A stretch of 64,000 nt of DNA from an uncultured Aquimarina sp. GTDB taxonomy: Bacteria > Bacteroidota > Bacteroidia > Flavobacteriales > Flavobacteriaceae. Positions 35,341 through 43,727 of the stretch are shown here, in pieces. Location of the stretch: the NCBI GenBank assembly GCA_947501475.1, contig CANMWA010000007.1, forward strand, positions 1-64,000, written 5' to 3'. A program made the translations under genes and the position numbers. Positions within the stretch are counted from its first letter, which is position 1. Each line of letters begins with the position of its first letter. Below the pieces are notes generated by a model. It worked only from the letters and a program-made list of their open reading frames with translations. It was not told where the DNA came from and ran no database searches.

Positions 35341-36480
35341 ATGAAAACTAATCAAATTAGCCGAGCGCTAAATCGAAATAGAAAGGGTACTCTATTTTTT
35401 TGTACCGTTATATTACTCGCCATTATTTGTACAATACAAAGTTGTGAGAAAGAAGGAATTACTGAAAGTAAAACCGAAGTAATACAATTTGAAACATCAA
35501 AAACTAGCGCCGTTGGATTTATTCAAAGCACCTCTAATGTACCGATATCGAATGCTATCATAAAATTAGGGGATCAAAAGATAGCACGAAGCGATCAATA
35601 CGGAAAATTTATACTGGAAGATAATTTTGAAATTGGAGATGTAATTACTATCGAACATCCGGGTTTTGTAACCCTGTATAAAGTCATTAACGAGAATACC
35701 AAGTTCTTTTTTCTAATGAAAGAAAGGGCACAATCCAATCGAATCAACTCTGATAGCGAATCAGTAATAAATGTAGGGCCAGGTGGACAAATAATTATTC
35801 CTCCCAACGCGTTTAGTAATAATGGTGTTATGTATAATGGGCCTATTGATATTCGCGCCACATATATCGATGTAACCGATGATGCTGAATTAGAAAGTGC
35901 ACCAGGAGCTTATATTTCCGAAAATAATCCCGGTACGAATCTTTCCCCATTAGAGTCATACGGAATGATGGAGATCACGGCAACAATTCCAGGAACCTCC
36001 TCGCCATTAACACTTGTTGATGGTAAGTCTATACGAGTGTCCTTTCCGATTCTTGACGGTGACACCACAGAAAAAATTAATTTATATGAGTTAAATAGAA
36101 CATCTGGGTATTGGTCTTCTACAGGAGTTCTGACGACAGTAAATAATACACTACAAGGCTCAATAACTTCTGTTAATAACGGCTATAATGCAGATAGACC
36201 TTGTGCAAACGAGCTGATATGTGTAAGGATAAGAATAGAATATACCAATGGAGATCCAGGATGCGGTATAGGAGCTATGGGGCTTACTTATCGAGGGTTT
36301 GACGGATTATATGTTCCTGATGAAAATGGATATATCCAGTTTTGGGTATGCCCAAATAACCTGTTTCAACTAAGGGCGTGTAGATCAAAAAAGGATACTT
36401 ATAACAAAATCATTTATCCATCTACTTCAATGTCTAACGTAAAATGTATGGACCTAGGAGTTTGGACAATTAATAATTAA
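35341..36480 (+). CDS. Lipoprotein with CarboxypepD_reg-like and ZU5-like domains
   Basis: A 379-residue lipoprotein (Cys35 in CTIQSC). Residues about 55-130 form a carboxypeptidase-regulatory-like beta sandwich (SAVGFIQSTSNVPISNAIIK, GKFILEDNFEIGDVITI). Residues about 145-280 resemble the ZU5/CILP type: GPGGQIIIPPNAFSNNGVM, GPIDIRATYIDVTDD, SFPILDGDTTEKINLYEL. A Cys-rich tail (CGIGAMGL, FWVCPNN, LRACRS, VKCMDLG) probably forms disulfides. ZU5-like domains occur in animal proteins with death or peptidase domains, which makes its place next to a CHAT protease notable. Function is unknown. Confidence 0.68.
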   Translation: MKTNQISRALNRNRKGTLFFCTVILLAIICTIQSCEKEGITESKTEVIQFETSKTSAVGFIQSTSNVPISNAIIKLGDQKIARSDQYGKFILEDNFEIGDVITIEHPGFVTLYKVINENTKFFFLMKERAQSNRINSDSESVINVGPGGQIIIPPNAFSNNGVMYNGPIDIRATYIDVTDDAELESAPGAYISENNPGTNLSPLESYGMMEITATIPGTSSPLTLVDGKSIRVSFPILDGDTTEKINLYELNRTSGYWSSTGVLTTVNNTLQGSITSVNNGYNADRPCANELICVRIRIEYTNGDPGCGIGAMGLTYRGFDGLYVPDENGYIQFWVCPNNLFQLRACRSKKDTYNKIIYPSTSMSNVKCMDLGVWTINN

Positions 36481-36490
36481 AATAAAAACA

Positions 36491-36529
36491 AAAAACCTGC
36501 CATGGATATCATATCCACAGCAGGTTTTT
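36491..36529. terminator. Bidirectional terminator between convergent genes
   Basis: AAAAACCTGC (36491-36500) pairs with GCAGGTTTTT (36520-36529); the loop itself contains the inverted repeat TGGATAT/ATATCCA. It serves both the ZU5-like lipoprotein gene and the amylase gene. Confidence 0.88.
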
Positions 36530-36547
36530 ACTATAATAAAAAACTTA

Positions 36548-39500
36548 TTATTTAACCAATTTAATCATCTCAGTACCTGTACTAGAGGTAACTTGAAATA
36601 AATATATTCCTTTTGGTAATGTAGATGTATCCAAGGTAATATTGTTAGCTCTTATATTTCCATTAGGAGCTACTTTCATTCTTTCTCCATTTAGATTATA
36701 CATTACTACTCTTACTGGATTTTTGGTTGCATCACCAGTAAAAGATAATGTCAATGTATCATCAAATGGGTTTGATGATGCTTTAACCATGTTAGTGATA
36801 TTTCTTTTCAGGAATCCGTTTGAATTAACTGTCATCGTATTAGATGTAGGACACTCGCTTGGGCAAGAATTAAACCACTGATTATCATACCAACCATTTG
36901 CAGTTCTTGATAAATCATCAGATTGTAATCCACCATTATCATTAAATACGATTCCTACCTCAACAGATTGATCAATAGTATATGAGTACCATGAAGAACC
37001 TGTAATTGCATTCATAGAAACTCCTGGCCATGCTGGTGCTCCTGGTATTGCTGCATTTGTATTTTTGTTATACACATATATAAAAGCGCTATTCCATGAA
37101 GTTGGTTTTTTGAAATATACATCAAATGAGGTATCAATAATATCTCCTGGGCACTCACTTGGGCATTCATTAGACCACTGGTTATCATACCAACCATCAC
37201 TGGTTCTTGATAAATCATCTGTTTGTGCACCGCCATTATCATTAAATACGATACCAACCTCTACATTTTGATCTACTGTATATGTATACCATGGTGAATT
37301 ACCTTCTTGTTGCATTGCAACTCCTGGCCATGTTGGAAATCCTGGCAATGCTGACCCTGTGCTTTTATTAAAAAGGTATACAAAGGTAGTATTCCATCCA
37401 TTTGGTTTTTTGAAGTGTATGTCGAAAGATGTGCCTGTATCACCTGGACATTCATTAGGGCAATCATTAAACCACTGGTTATCATACCAGCCATTTGCAG
37501 TTCTTGTTAAATCATCCGATTTTGCACCTCCATTATCATTAAATACAATACCGACTTGTACATTTTGATCTACAGTATATTTGTACCATGAGGAATTTCC
37601 TTCTTGTTGCATAGCAACTCCTGGCCATCCTGGGAAATCTGACAATGCTTCTCCTGTATTTTGATTAAAGATATATACAAAAGCTGAGTTCCAATCTGCT
37701 GGTTTTTTAAAATATATATCAAAAGGTCCACCTTCGCCAATTACATATTCTCTTGTAACTATATCAGATTCATTTCCGTCAGAATCTATTGCGATTGCTT
37801 TAATTGTTGTACTAGTATTAATTTCAAAAGAGCCATTATATAGTGTACTTGTAATAGTTGGGGTATCGCCGCCTATTGTATAAAATATAGAAACTGAAGC
37901 ATCTTGTGTAGTGGTAGAGGCAGTCATTTCTACATTTACAGGGCTTGTGTATGATCCTGAAGCTGGATTTACGGATACACTTACGGCATTTGAAACTTCA
38001 AAAGGTTCTCCAACTAGCACCATTCCAAAGGTAGTTCCAAAAGTTACTGTACCATTAGAAACTGTAGCTGTTAAATCAGAAAAATAATCTTTTAGTTTTG
38101 TTCCGTCAGGCCATATTCCGAAAACATTAAGAGCTCCTACAAAATCTCCATCCTGTCCTTGTAAAACTAATGTTTTATCAGTTTTTCCATTGCGATTATA
38201 CTCTCTTTTAAAAATATAAGGTGAATCACTTAATTTTTGATGAGATCCAGCTCCTATAGAAGTATGTTCTCTTCTGAAAGTTCCTAATTTTCTCCAATGA
38301 AACAACATTCCCTCATCAAGTGAACTCCAGTTCATATCACCACGATATCCAGCATCGACATATGTTTCTGAATCAAAAAATTGTCTTCCAGACTCGTCTC
38401 CGTAATAAATCTGAACCCCTCCAGGAGAAAGTAATAAGGTTGTTCCACCATAATACATATTACCTGTATAAAACTCACTAAAATCGTGAGACCTTAGGTA
38501 GCTGATCATATTATATTCATTAGGTGTGTTGAATCCGCCATCTTGATTAAGCTTCTCTGCAAAAGAACTAAAAATTGCTTCTTGCCCCATTTCTGTATAA
38601 GCCGCCTTAGGAGATTGAAAGTTAATCATACTATTGAATTTACTTACAGTAAAATCTTCTGGTAATGGATCATTTACATTTCCTTTGATATTAAGACCAG
38701 AGTCTTCTCCAGTCATATAAAAATCAAGGTTATCTAATTTCTTTGTAGGATTGTTTTGCTTCCACTCTTTTAATGCTAATACAGCTTCATCTTTAAGCTC
38801 TCTCCAAACATCAGCTCTTACATGTCGTTCTGTATCTACTCTAAAACCATCAATACCGTATTCTCTTACCCAGTCTGTTAACCATTTAATCAAATAGTAT
38901 CTTGGAGCCCTTGGTTTTCCTGTTCTGGCAAAATATGCATCCAATTCAGACAATTCTTGTTGTTTTCTTCCTTCAGCATCCCATTTATTCAATAACCATT
39001 GCGGTAAATTTACAGCACTAAAAGATTCAGTTCTTATATCTGGCAAGCCATAAAGAGGTGTTGAATAATCATCACAATCTAATTCTCCATTATTAGGCTT
39101 ATTTTCTTCTTGGCATTCTAGTCTTACCCAATCACTAGGGTAATCATCATCAACAAACTCGAGGTTACCATTAACGTCTTTATATGTTCGATACCCTGTA
39201 TGGTTCATTACAATATCAATAAGGACACGTATCCCGTGATTGTGTGCTTCATCAATAAATTCTTCGAACTGCTCGGCAGAAGTGAAATTAGGGTCAAAAG
39301 CTGTCCAATCATTAGTATGATATCCATGATAAGGATAATCTCTAAAAGAAGGATCGTTTGCTGGTGGGTTATTAAAACCATGTCTATTTTCGACAACCGG
39401 AGTTACCCAAATGGCACTAACTCCTAATTTATCAAAATAGCCTTCACGAATTTTTTGAGTAACCCCAGGTATATCTCCTCCGTGAAAATCTAATTCATTA

Positions 39501-39691
39501 TTCTTACTGTTTTGTTGACGATCAAAACTAGTATCGTTAGTTGTATCGCCATTATTAAAACGATCTGTAATCAAAAAATAAACTGTAACATTATCCCATG
39601 AGAAAGGTAAATTTCTTAGAGATTGTGCAACATTAATTTTTGGAAAGAGTAAGCATACTAGCATTCCAAAATAGAGTAAGCGTTTTTTCAT
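36548..39691 (-). CDS. Secreted GH13 alpha-amylase with three starch-binding modules and T9SS tail
   Basis: A 1047-residue secreted amylase. Order: signal peptide (1-22); GH13 catalytic domain (about 30-560) with DIVMNH (159-164), nucleophile Asp286 (GFRVD), acid/base Glu329 (TGED) and His402-Asp403 (SHDF); a chitobiase-C-like beta domain (about 575-650, VNPASGSYTSPVNVEMT); three near-identical modules of about 92 residues (657-748, 756-848, 856-948) with FKKPxxWNxxFVY, WPGV and VGIVFNDNGG motifs, resembling CBM26-like starch-binding modules; and a T9SS type A sorting domain from about 965. It would degrade starch-like glucans at the cell surface. Two LacI-operator-like sites lie upstream. 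Confidence 0.93.
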   Translation of the reverse strand: MKKRLLYFGMLVCLLFPKINVAQSLRNLPFSWDNVTVYFLITDRFNNGDTTNDTSFDRQQNSKNNELDFHGGDIPGVTQKIREGYFDKLGVSAIWVTPVVENRHGFNNPPANDPSFRDYPYHGYHTNDWTAFDPNFTSAEQFEEFIDEAHNHGIRVLIDIVMNHTGYRTYKDVNGNLEFVDDDYPSDWVRLECQEENKPNNGELDCDDYSTPLYGLPDIRTESFSAVNLPQWLLNKWDAEGRKQQELSELDAYFARTGKPRAPRYYLIKWLTDWVREYGIDGFRVDTERHVRADVWRELKDEAVLALKEWKQNNPTKKLDNLDFYMTGEDSGLNIKGNVNDPLPEDFTVSKFNSMINFQSPKAAYTEMGQEAIFSSFAEKLNQDGGFNTPNEYNMISYLRSHDFSEFYTGNMYYGGTTLLLSPGGVQIYYGDESGRQFFDSETYVDAGYRGDMNWSSLDEGMLFHWRKLGTFRREHTSIGAGSHQKLSDSPYIFKREYNRNGKTDKTLVLQGQDGDFVGALNVFGIWPDGTKLKDYFSDLTATVSNGTVTFGTTFGMVLVGEPFEVSNAVSVSVNPASGSYTSPVNVEMTASTTTQDASVSIFYTIGGDTPTITSTLYNGSFEINTSTTIKAIAIDSDGNESDIVTREYVIGEGGPFDIYFKKPADWNSAFVYIFNQNTGEALSDFPGWPGVAMQQEGNSSWYKYTVDQNVQVGIVFNDNGGAKSDDLTRTANGWYDNQWFNDCPNECPGDTGTSFDIHFKKPNGWNTTFVYLFNKSTGSALPGFPTWPGVAMQQEGNSPWYTYTVDQNVEVGIVFNDNGGAQTDDLSRTSDGWYDNQWSNECPSECPGDIIDTSFDVYFKKPTSWNSAFIYVYNKNTNAAIPGAPAWPGVSMNAITGSSWYSYTIDQSVEVGIVFNDNGGLQSDDLSRTANGWYDNQWFNSCPSECPTSNTMTVNSNGFLKRNITNMVKASSNPFDDTLTLSFTGDATKNPVRVVMYNLNGERMKVAPNGNIRANNITLDTSTLPKGIYLFQVTSSTGTEMIKLVK
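36848..37723 (-). repeat. Three tandem starch-binding module repeats
   Basis: The amylase gene contains three consecutive repeats of roughly 297 bases (module plus linker), encoding the modules at residues 657-748, 756-848 and 856-948. They share long identical stretches, including TGGTTATCATACCA and CCATTATCATTAAATACGAT on the plus strand. Modules 1 and 2 are closest to each other, while module 3 differs around VSMNAITGSSWY. Recent internal duplication is likely. Confidence 0.9.
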
Positions 39692-39756
39692 AATAAGTGT
39701 TGTTTTGTGTGTTTAAATACATTAATCATCTGAGTATCTATTTTTTAATAATTTCC

Positions 39757-39766
39757 TCAAACGTTG
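39757..39766 (-). promoter_or_regulatory. LacI-family operator-like half-perfect site
   Basis: TCAAACGTTG is centred 71 bases upstream of the amylase start and matches nine of ten bases of the palindrome CAAACGTTTG found perfectly 68 bases further on. The shared core CTCAAACGTT occurs in opposite orientations in the two sites. Confidence 0.45.
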
Positions 39767-39825
39767 TAATAAATATTTCTAAAAAAAGTGGATTTTGATA
39801 ACATTAGAAGTGTCATTTTTTTGCG

Positions 39826-39835
39826 CAAACGTTTG
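39826..39835. promoter_or_regulatory. LacI-family operator-like palindrome CAAACGTTTG
   Basis: A perfect ten-base palindrome with the central CG step typical of LacI-family operators lies about 140 bases upstream of the amylase start. Flavobacterial starch-use genes are often controlled by LacI-type regulators (established knowledge); no regulator gene lies in this window. Confidence 0.5.
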
Positions 39836-40093
39836 AGTGTTAATATTTCGTTTTTTTTACGTTAAAAAATTAAATCTTCATCAAAAAAAATCATTGAAAT
39901 TTACCGAATTGCAAATCTCATTTTCTTGTTATAAACCATATTGTTTTATCTCACAATATTCTATTTAGGGAAGAATCGACAATAATTAAGGTAAAAACTA
40001 CATTTTACTATCTATATCATCAAAGCATCTTTGTAGTATCAAATTATTAAGAGTATATCAATATTTAAATTCTAACTAAAAATTAAATTCAAT

Positions 40094-40449
40094 ATGGAAA
40101 CTACAATCGAAAAAAACCTTAAACACATTCATGAACTTTTATCCAAAGGACAGTTTATTGAAGCTATGGAAACTTATTTGCACGATGATGTAGAATTAAA
40201 AGAAGCCAATAGTGACCAAAAAAAGGAAAAGCGTTTAATCTTAAGTTTGAACAGGATTTTATAGATAATCAACTTGCAGAGTTTGTAAAATATGAAGTGA
40301 ACAATTATGCTATTAATGGAAACCATTCTTTTTATGATGCAGTAATGGAATTGAAATTAAAAGATGGTAGCACTATGCTTTCTGAACAAACGGTTGTTAC
40401 CGAATGGAGAGATGAAAAAATTTATAGAGAGCGATACTATCACGCTTAA
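40094..40449 (+). pseudogene. SnoaL-like gene interrupted by a frameshift in an A7 run
   Basis: An ATG at 40094 opens a frame (METTIEKNLKHIHELLSKGQ) that shifts at the run of seven A at 40218-40224 and stops at about 40264. With one extra A the frame continues to the TAA at 40447-40449 and gives a coherent protein of 118 residues (QDFIDNQLAEFVKYEV, FYDAVMELKLKDGS, VVTEWRDEKIYRERYYHA). That layout is typical of SnoaL/NTF2-like proteins. Both halves look coding, so this is a recent inactivation, a sequencing error in the homopolymer, or a slippage-controlled gene. Confidence 0.75.
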
Positions 40450-40486
40450 TCAAAAAAAACGATACGTTTTATTGTGATTAACTAAG

Positions 40487-40515
40487 CCCTTTGTATTCTA
40501 TACACAAAGGGTTTT
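40487..40515 (+). terminator. Terminator after the frameshifted SnoaL-like gene
   Basis: CCCTTTGT (40487-40494) pairs with ACAAAGGG (40504-40511), followed by TTTT. Confidence 0.75.
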
Positions 40516-40625
40516 CTTGTTAAGAATGGTCCTATACATGCTTCAATACTGATCAGAAAACACCTCTTAACAAAACATCTATTATTTTATTTTTTAATTT
40601 CATCATTTTAACAAAATGATTTACC

Positions 40626-40633
40626 TATATTTG
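40626..40633 (+). promoter_or_regulatory. -7 box of the tRNA-Pro(TGG) gene
   Basis: TATATTTG, an exact TAnnTTTG match, lies 28 bases upstream of the tRNA 5' end. Confidence 0.55.
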
Positions 40634-40660
40634 CACTCCTTTAAAGCAAAAGCTATACTT

Positions 40661-40738
40661 CGGGGTGTAGCGTAGCCCGGTTATCGCGCCGCGTTTGGGA
40701 CGCGGAGGTCGCAGGTTCGAATCCTGCCACCCCGACCA
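40661..40738 (+). tRNA. tRNA-Pro (anticodon TGG)
   Basis: A complete 78-base cloverleaf: acceptor CGGGGTG/CACCCCG, anticodon stem CCGCG/CGCGG with loop TTTGGGA (anticodon TGG, reading CCA and CCG), T arm GCAGG TTCGAAT CCTGC, discriminator A and encoded CCA. Confidence 0.96.
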
Positions 40739-40744
40739 AAGAAG

Positions 40745-40778
40745 CCTGAAAATCTAAGAAGATTTTTAGGTTTTTTTT
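40745..40778 (+). terminator. Terminator of tRNA-Pro(TGG)
   Basis: CCTGAAAATCT (40745-40755) pairs with AGATTTTTAGG (40760-40770, one G-U pair) and runs into eight T. Confidence 0.88.
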
Positions 40779-40871
40779 ATGGGATACGTTGACAAGCAAA
40801 ACTTGAGTGAAAGTATTCTATAAAAATAATAACTGTGTTAACAGTTTAGGGCGAATCAAATGTAAACGAAA

Positions 40872-43478
40872 TTATTTATTCCCTCCAAGGGCTTCGATAT
40901 ATTCGCCAATAGGAATCTCTAAAGAAACACCTAAAAATGCGTTATCACCAAATTTTTCATTTTCGATGAAAGGAAAACCTATAGACAAATTTACATCAAG
41001 AGAATTATAAAACCTTAAACCTGTAGCAATTCCAACATGTGGAAAATCAAAATTTTCATTTGTTGTAAGATCAGCTAATTTATATAAAATACCTGACCCA
41101 TAAGTAACTAAATACCATTCGTTAATAAATGGATTTGGGCTATTAGAAATATCATCAGAAATATCATTTATTTCAGATATAGCTAAATTTTCATAATCTC
41201 TCCCCTTGAAACTATGTAACTTCAGTTTATATCCTATTTTTTCTGATGCGAATCCGATCGAACTTAAATTATCTTCCTCTAGCGCTCCATTTTCAATCTT
41301 ATAATCCGACAAAAATATATTTTGTGCAAACCCAAGTGTAAAATATAGTGAATGCTTACCATATGCACTTTCTTTATTATATTTAGTAATAAAAGTGTTA
41401 AGAAAAGAGATTACGTCGATTTCAATTACTTCAAGTTTATTATTGATAATAGTGTATTTTTCAATTCCGTTTACTAATTGTTCATATATCTTTTTAAACT
41501 TACTATTATTTTGATTATCACTATTCTCAAAAGTATCTGTAATAAAGGTATGTGTTTGATCTAATAGCTGAAGAATAAAAGTAAATGTATTTGCTTTATC
41601 AAGCTTATTAATATTAGCGATAAAACCAAAAAAGGATAATACATCATCATTAATTTTCAATTCTTTTAATTTATCTGGAGTCATATAATACTTCATTAAT
41701 GGAATGAGAATATTAGATGTTTGAAGAATTTCATTAAGAATTTTATCATTATCGGTATCAGATACCAAGATTTTTAACTTAACTAACTCAGGTAATGCAA
41801 CATTTTCGAAATATAAAACATCATCGATCGAGAAATCTTTTTTCTGAGATAGCTTTCTTGTTTTTATATAAAATTTAGATAAAAAATCGGCGCTTTCTTT
41901 TATAAATACAGTATCCGTATTCTTAAAATTTCTTGACAATAAAGATCCAGATACACTTGCTAGAACTTGTTTTATAAAGTTTCTGTTTATTAATGCATCA
42001 TTTTTGATTGTATCCTCATATTTGATAAATCTTTCTTTGAATGAATTTAGATCAGCAGAGCTTAGCTGAGGGACGTTTTTTAATTTTCCTATTTCTTTGA
42101 TTTTTGATTCAACAATGTCTAAGCTTTTACTTAATTGATTAAAATCTTCTTCGGATATAGAATCCTTATTTCTTGTTTTCTTAAATACTTCAGAAAAAGT
42201 AGTATACAACTCTTTATCATCATCGGTTTTAATTTTCAATTTAGCTAAATCGCCTTTTACCTTATCTACCTTACCCTTGAATAAAAGGAATGTAATATCT
42301 TCGTTAGCTAACAATGGAGAAAACTTTTTTATTTCTCGCAATGAATTCACGATCCTTTCTGCATTTATTTTCAATTTCTGATACTCATCATCATAACTTT
42401 GAAATGTTAATTTATATGCAGCGATCTTTTTTTCAAAAACATCTTCATTTAAACCAGAATCTATTTTCTTATAGAGATTGCTTTCCTTCTTAAACATATT
42501 ACCTATATCTGGTTTAGTCTTAACTATAATTTGTTTTACATTTTTCAAGCTTTCATTATAGTTTTTGATTTGCTTATCTAGATTGTTCAAAAAAGCAGAG
42601 CTTTTAAATACATTAATTAATTCTTTATTATTAGATTTAATACCAAAATTCAACAAGATGCTATTAGAATTTGCAAGACTGTTTAAATCAATTTGATTTA
42701 AGTATTCGTCTTTTAAATTATTGAGTTTAGAATAATCCTCATTAACTAATATATCTTTAATGTATCGATAACTTTTTAAGTATGTAGAAACTACAGTAGT
42801 CACTTCATTAAGTATTCCTTCTATTATTTCTTCATTTATTTGTCCTTTATATGCTTGAAATAGTTTTGATTTTTCATAGCTGATTCTTGAATCAAAATCA
42901 AAAAACCCGCGCTGTTTTAATTCTTTATTTTCACTAAGTGCTGTACCAACAATATCTATTAATAGTTGTTTAGCTATTTTTTCTTTGTCAATCTTTGAGG
43001 TATCAATTTCTCTTACATTTATACTTTTAAGTTCGTTAAAATACCTATCCAAAACCGTATTCGTTTGATTATTTATTGAAACTTGAGTATTAGTTTCATT
43101 TTTTTTATTACTATAATTTTTCACATAAATCTCAGTAAAACCAATAATCATTGCATAATTAGTAGATAATTCGAGTAATTCTTTTTCAATAATATCTTGA
43201 TTCCTTTCATCCAACAATACAATCATACTGTTTTGAATAAAAAGTTTTGTGGTATAGCTGTAATTTCCCATTCGGTCAAAAACATACCTTTTTAGTCCTT
43301 CTTTTTTTAATTCATTTTGTTTTTTTGCGAGTATTTTTCCTAATACTTCAACATCGATTGTTCCCTTTCCATAAGTCAAAGCTTCTAGTCCTACAGATAA
43401 AGAAGGGTCTTGATTAGTTTGAGAAATACTCTTAAAGCATAATAGCAGTAAAAAAAATAATAAAGTATTGTTTTTCAT
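40872..43478 (-). CDS. Large exported protein of unknown function
   Basis: An 868-residue protein with a signal peptide (MKNNTLLFFLLLLCFKSIS). Residues about 40-700 are predominantly helical, Lys/Asn/Glu-rich and coiled-coil-like, without a recognisable domain. The last 170 residues look beta-rich and membrane-barrel-like, with alternating hydrophobic strands (KHSLYFTLGFAQNIFL, FPHVGIATGLRFYNSLDVNLSIGFPFI, FLGVSLEIPIGEYI). I do not recognise the family. One reading is an outer-membrane anchored protein with a long periplasmic stalk. It starts 30 bases from a 54-bp perfect palindrome, and no neighbour explains its job. Confidence 0.72.
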   Translation of the reverse strand: MKNNTLLFFLLLLCFKSISQTNQDPSLSVGLEALTYGKGTIDVEVLGKILAKKQNELKKEGLKRYVFDRMGNYSYTTKLFIQNSMIVLLDERNQDIIEKELLELSTNYAMIIGFTEIYVKNYSNKKNETNTQVSINNQTNTVLDRYFNELKSINVREIDTSKIDKEKIAKQLLIDIVGTALSENKELKQRGFFDFDSRISYEKSKLFQAYKGQINEEIIEGILNEVTTVVSTYLKSYRYIKDILVNEDYSKLNNLKDEYLNQIDLNSLANSNSILLNFGIKSNNKELINVFKSSAFLNNLDKQIKNYNESLKNVKQIIVKTKPDIGNMFKKESNLYKKIDSGLNEDVFEKKIAAYKLTFQSYDDEYQKLKINAERIVNSLREIKKFSPLLANEDITFLLFKGKVDKVKGDLAKLKIKTDDDKELYTTFSEVFKKTRNKDSISEEDFNQLSKSLDIVESKIKEIGKLKNVPQLSSADLNSFKERFIKYEDTIKNDALINRNFIKQVLASVSGSLLSRNFKNTDTVFIKESADFLSKFYIKTRKLSQKKDFSIDDVLYFENVALPELVKLKILVSDTDNDKILNEILQTSNILIPLMKYYMTPDKLKELKINDDVLSFFGFIANINKLDKANTFTFILQLLDQTHTFITDTFENSDNQNNSKFKKIYEQLVNGIEKYTIINNKLEVIEIDVISFLNTFITKYNKESAYGKHSLYFTLGFAQNIFLSDYKIENGALEEDNLSSIGFASEKIGYKLKLHSFKGRDYENLAISEINDISDDISNSPNPFINEWYLVTYGSGILYKLADLTTNENFDFPHVGIATGLRFYNSLDVNLSIGFPFIENEKFGDNAFLGVSLEIPIGEYIEALGGNK

Positions 43479-43507
43479 GGTTTATTGGTTTTAGTTTTAA
43501 TACTTAT

Positions 43508-43561
43508 AACACATAACCCCTATTTTTTTGAATGCATTCAAAAAAATAGGGGTTATGTGTT
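43508..43561. repeat. 54-bp perfect palindrome
   Basis: Positions 43508-43534 and 43535-43561 are exact reverse complements, centred on ATGCAT, with the outer arm AACACATAACCCCTA and an inner T7/A7 tract. It has no loop, so as RNA it would fold into a hairpin with about four unpaired bases and as DNA it could extrude a cruciform. It lies 30 bases upstream of the minus-strand 868-residue gene and 165 bases from the plus-strand receptor gene. A terminator or an operator for a dimeric regulator are both possible. Confidence 0.9.
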
Positions 43562-43687
43562 TACTATCTTAAATTTAAGAATTATTTTTTAGTTAAGCTT
43601 TATTACTATATAAAAATAATGCTATCAAGATAAATCATTAAAACAATCATGTTTTTTAAATTCATCCATCTTTAGTTTCCGATATTT

Positions 43688-43727
43688 GAGTAAAAATAAT
43701 ATACTTTGAGTAAAAATAATATACTTT
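43688..43727 (+). repeat. 20-base direct repeat abutting a TTG start codon
   Basis: The 20-mer GAGTAAAAATAATATACTTT occurs twice in a row (43688-43707 and 43708-43727). The second copy runs into the TTG start of the TonB receptor gene. The bases following it (GAGAAAAAATAT) resemble the beginning of a third copy, so a tandem duplication covers the translation start region. Confidence 0.9.

Larger units (their letters stand above)
39692..40093. other. Intergenic region, 402 bases, between amylase and SnoaL-like gene
   Basis: This divergent region is very AT-rich and carries two CAAACGTT-type operator-like sites at 39758 and 39826 for the amylase gene. I see no open reading frame and no clear -7 box for either gene. 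Confidence 0.6.

Noticed and set aside
36642..37568. Three similar plus-strand reading frames of 68-79 codons opposite the amylase gene
   Set aside because: They recur only because the amylase gene carries three repeated modules; they lie wholly within it on the opposite strand, and nothing marks them as genes.
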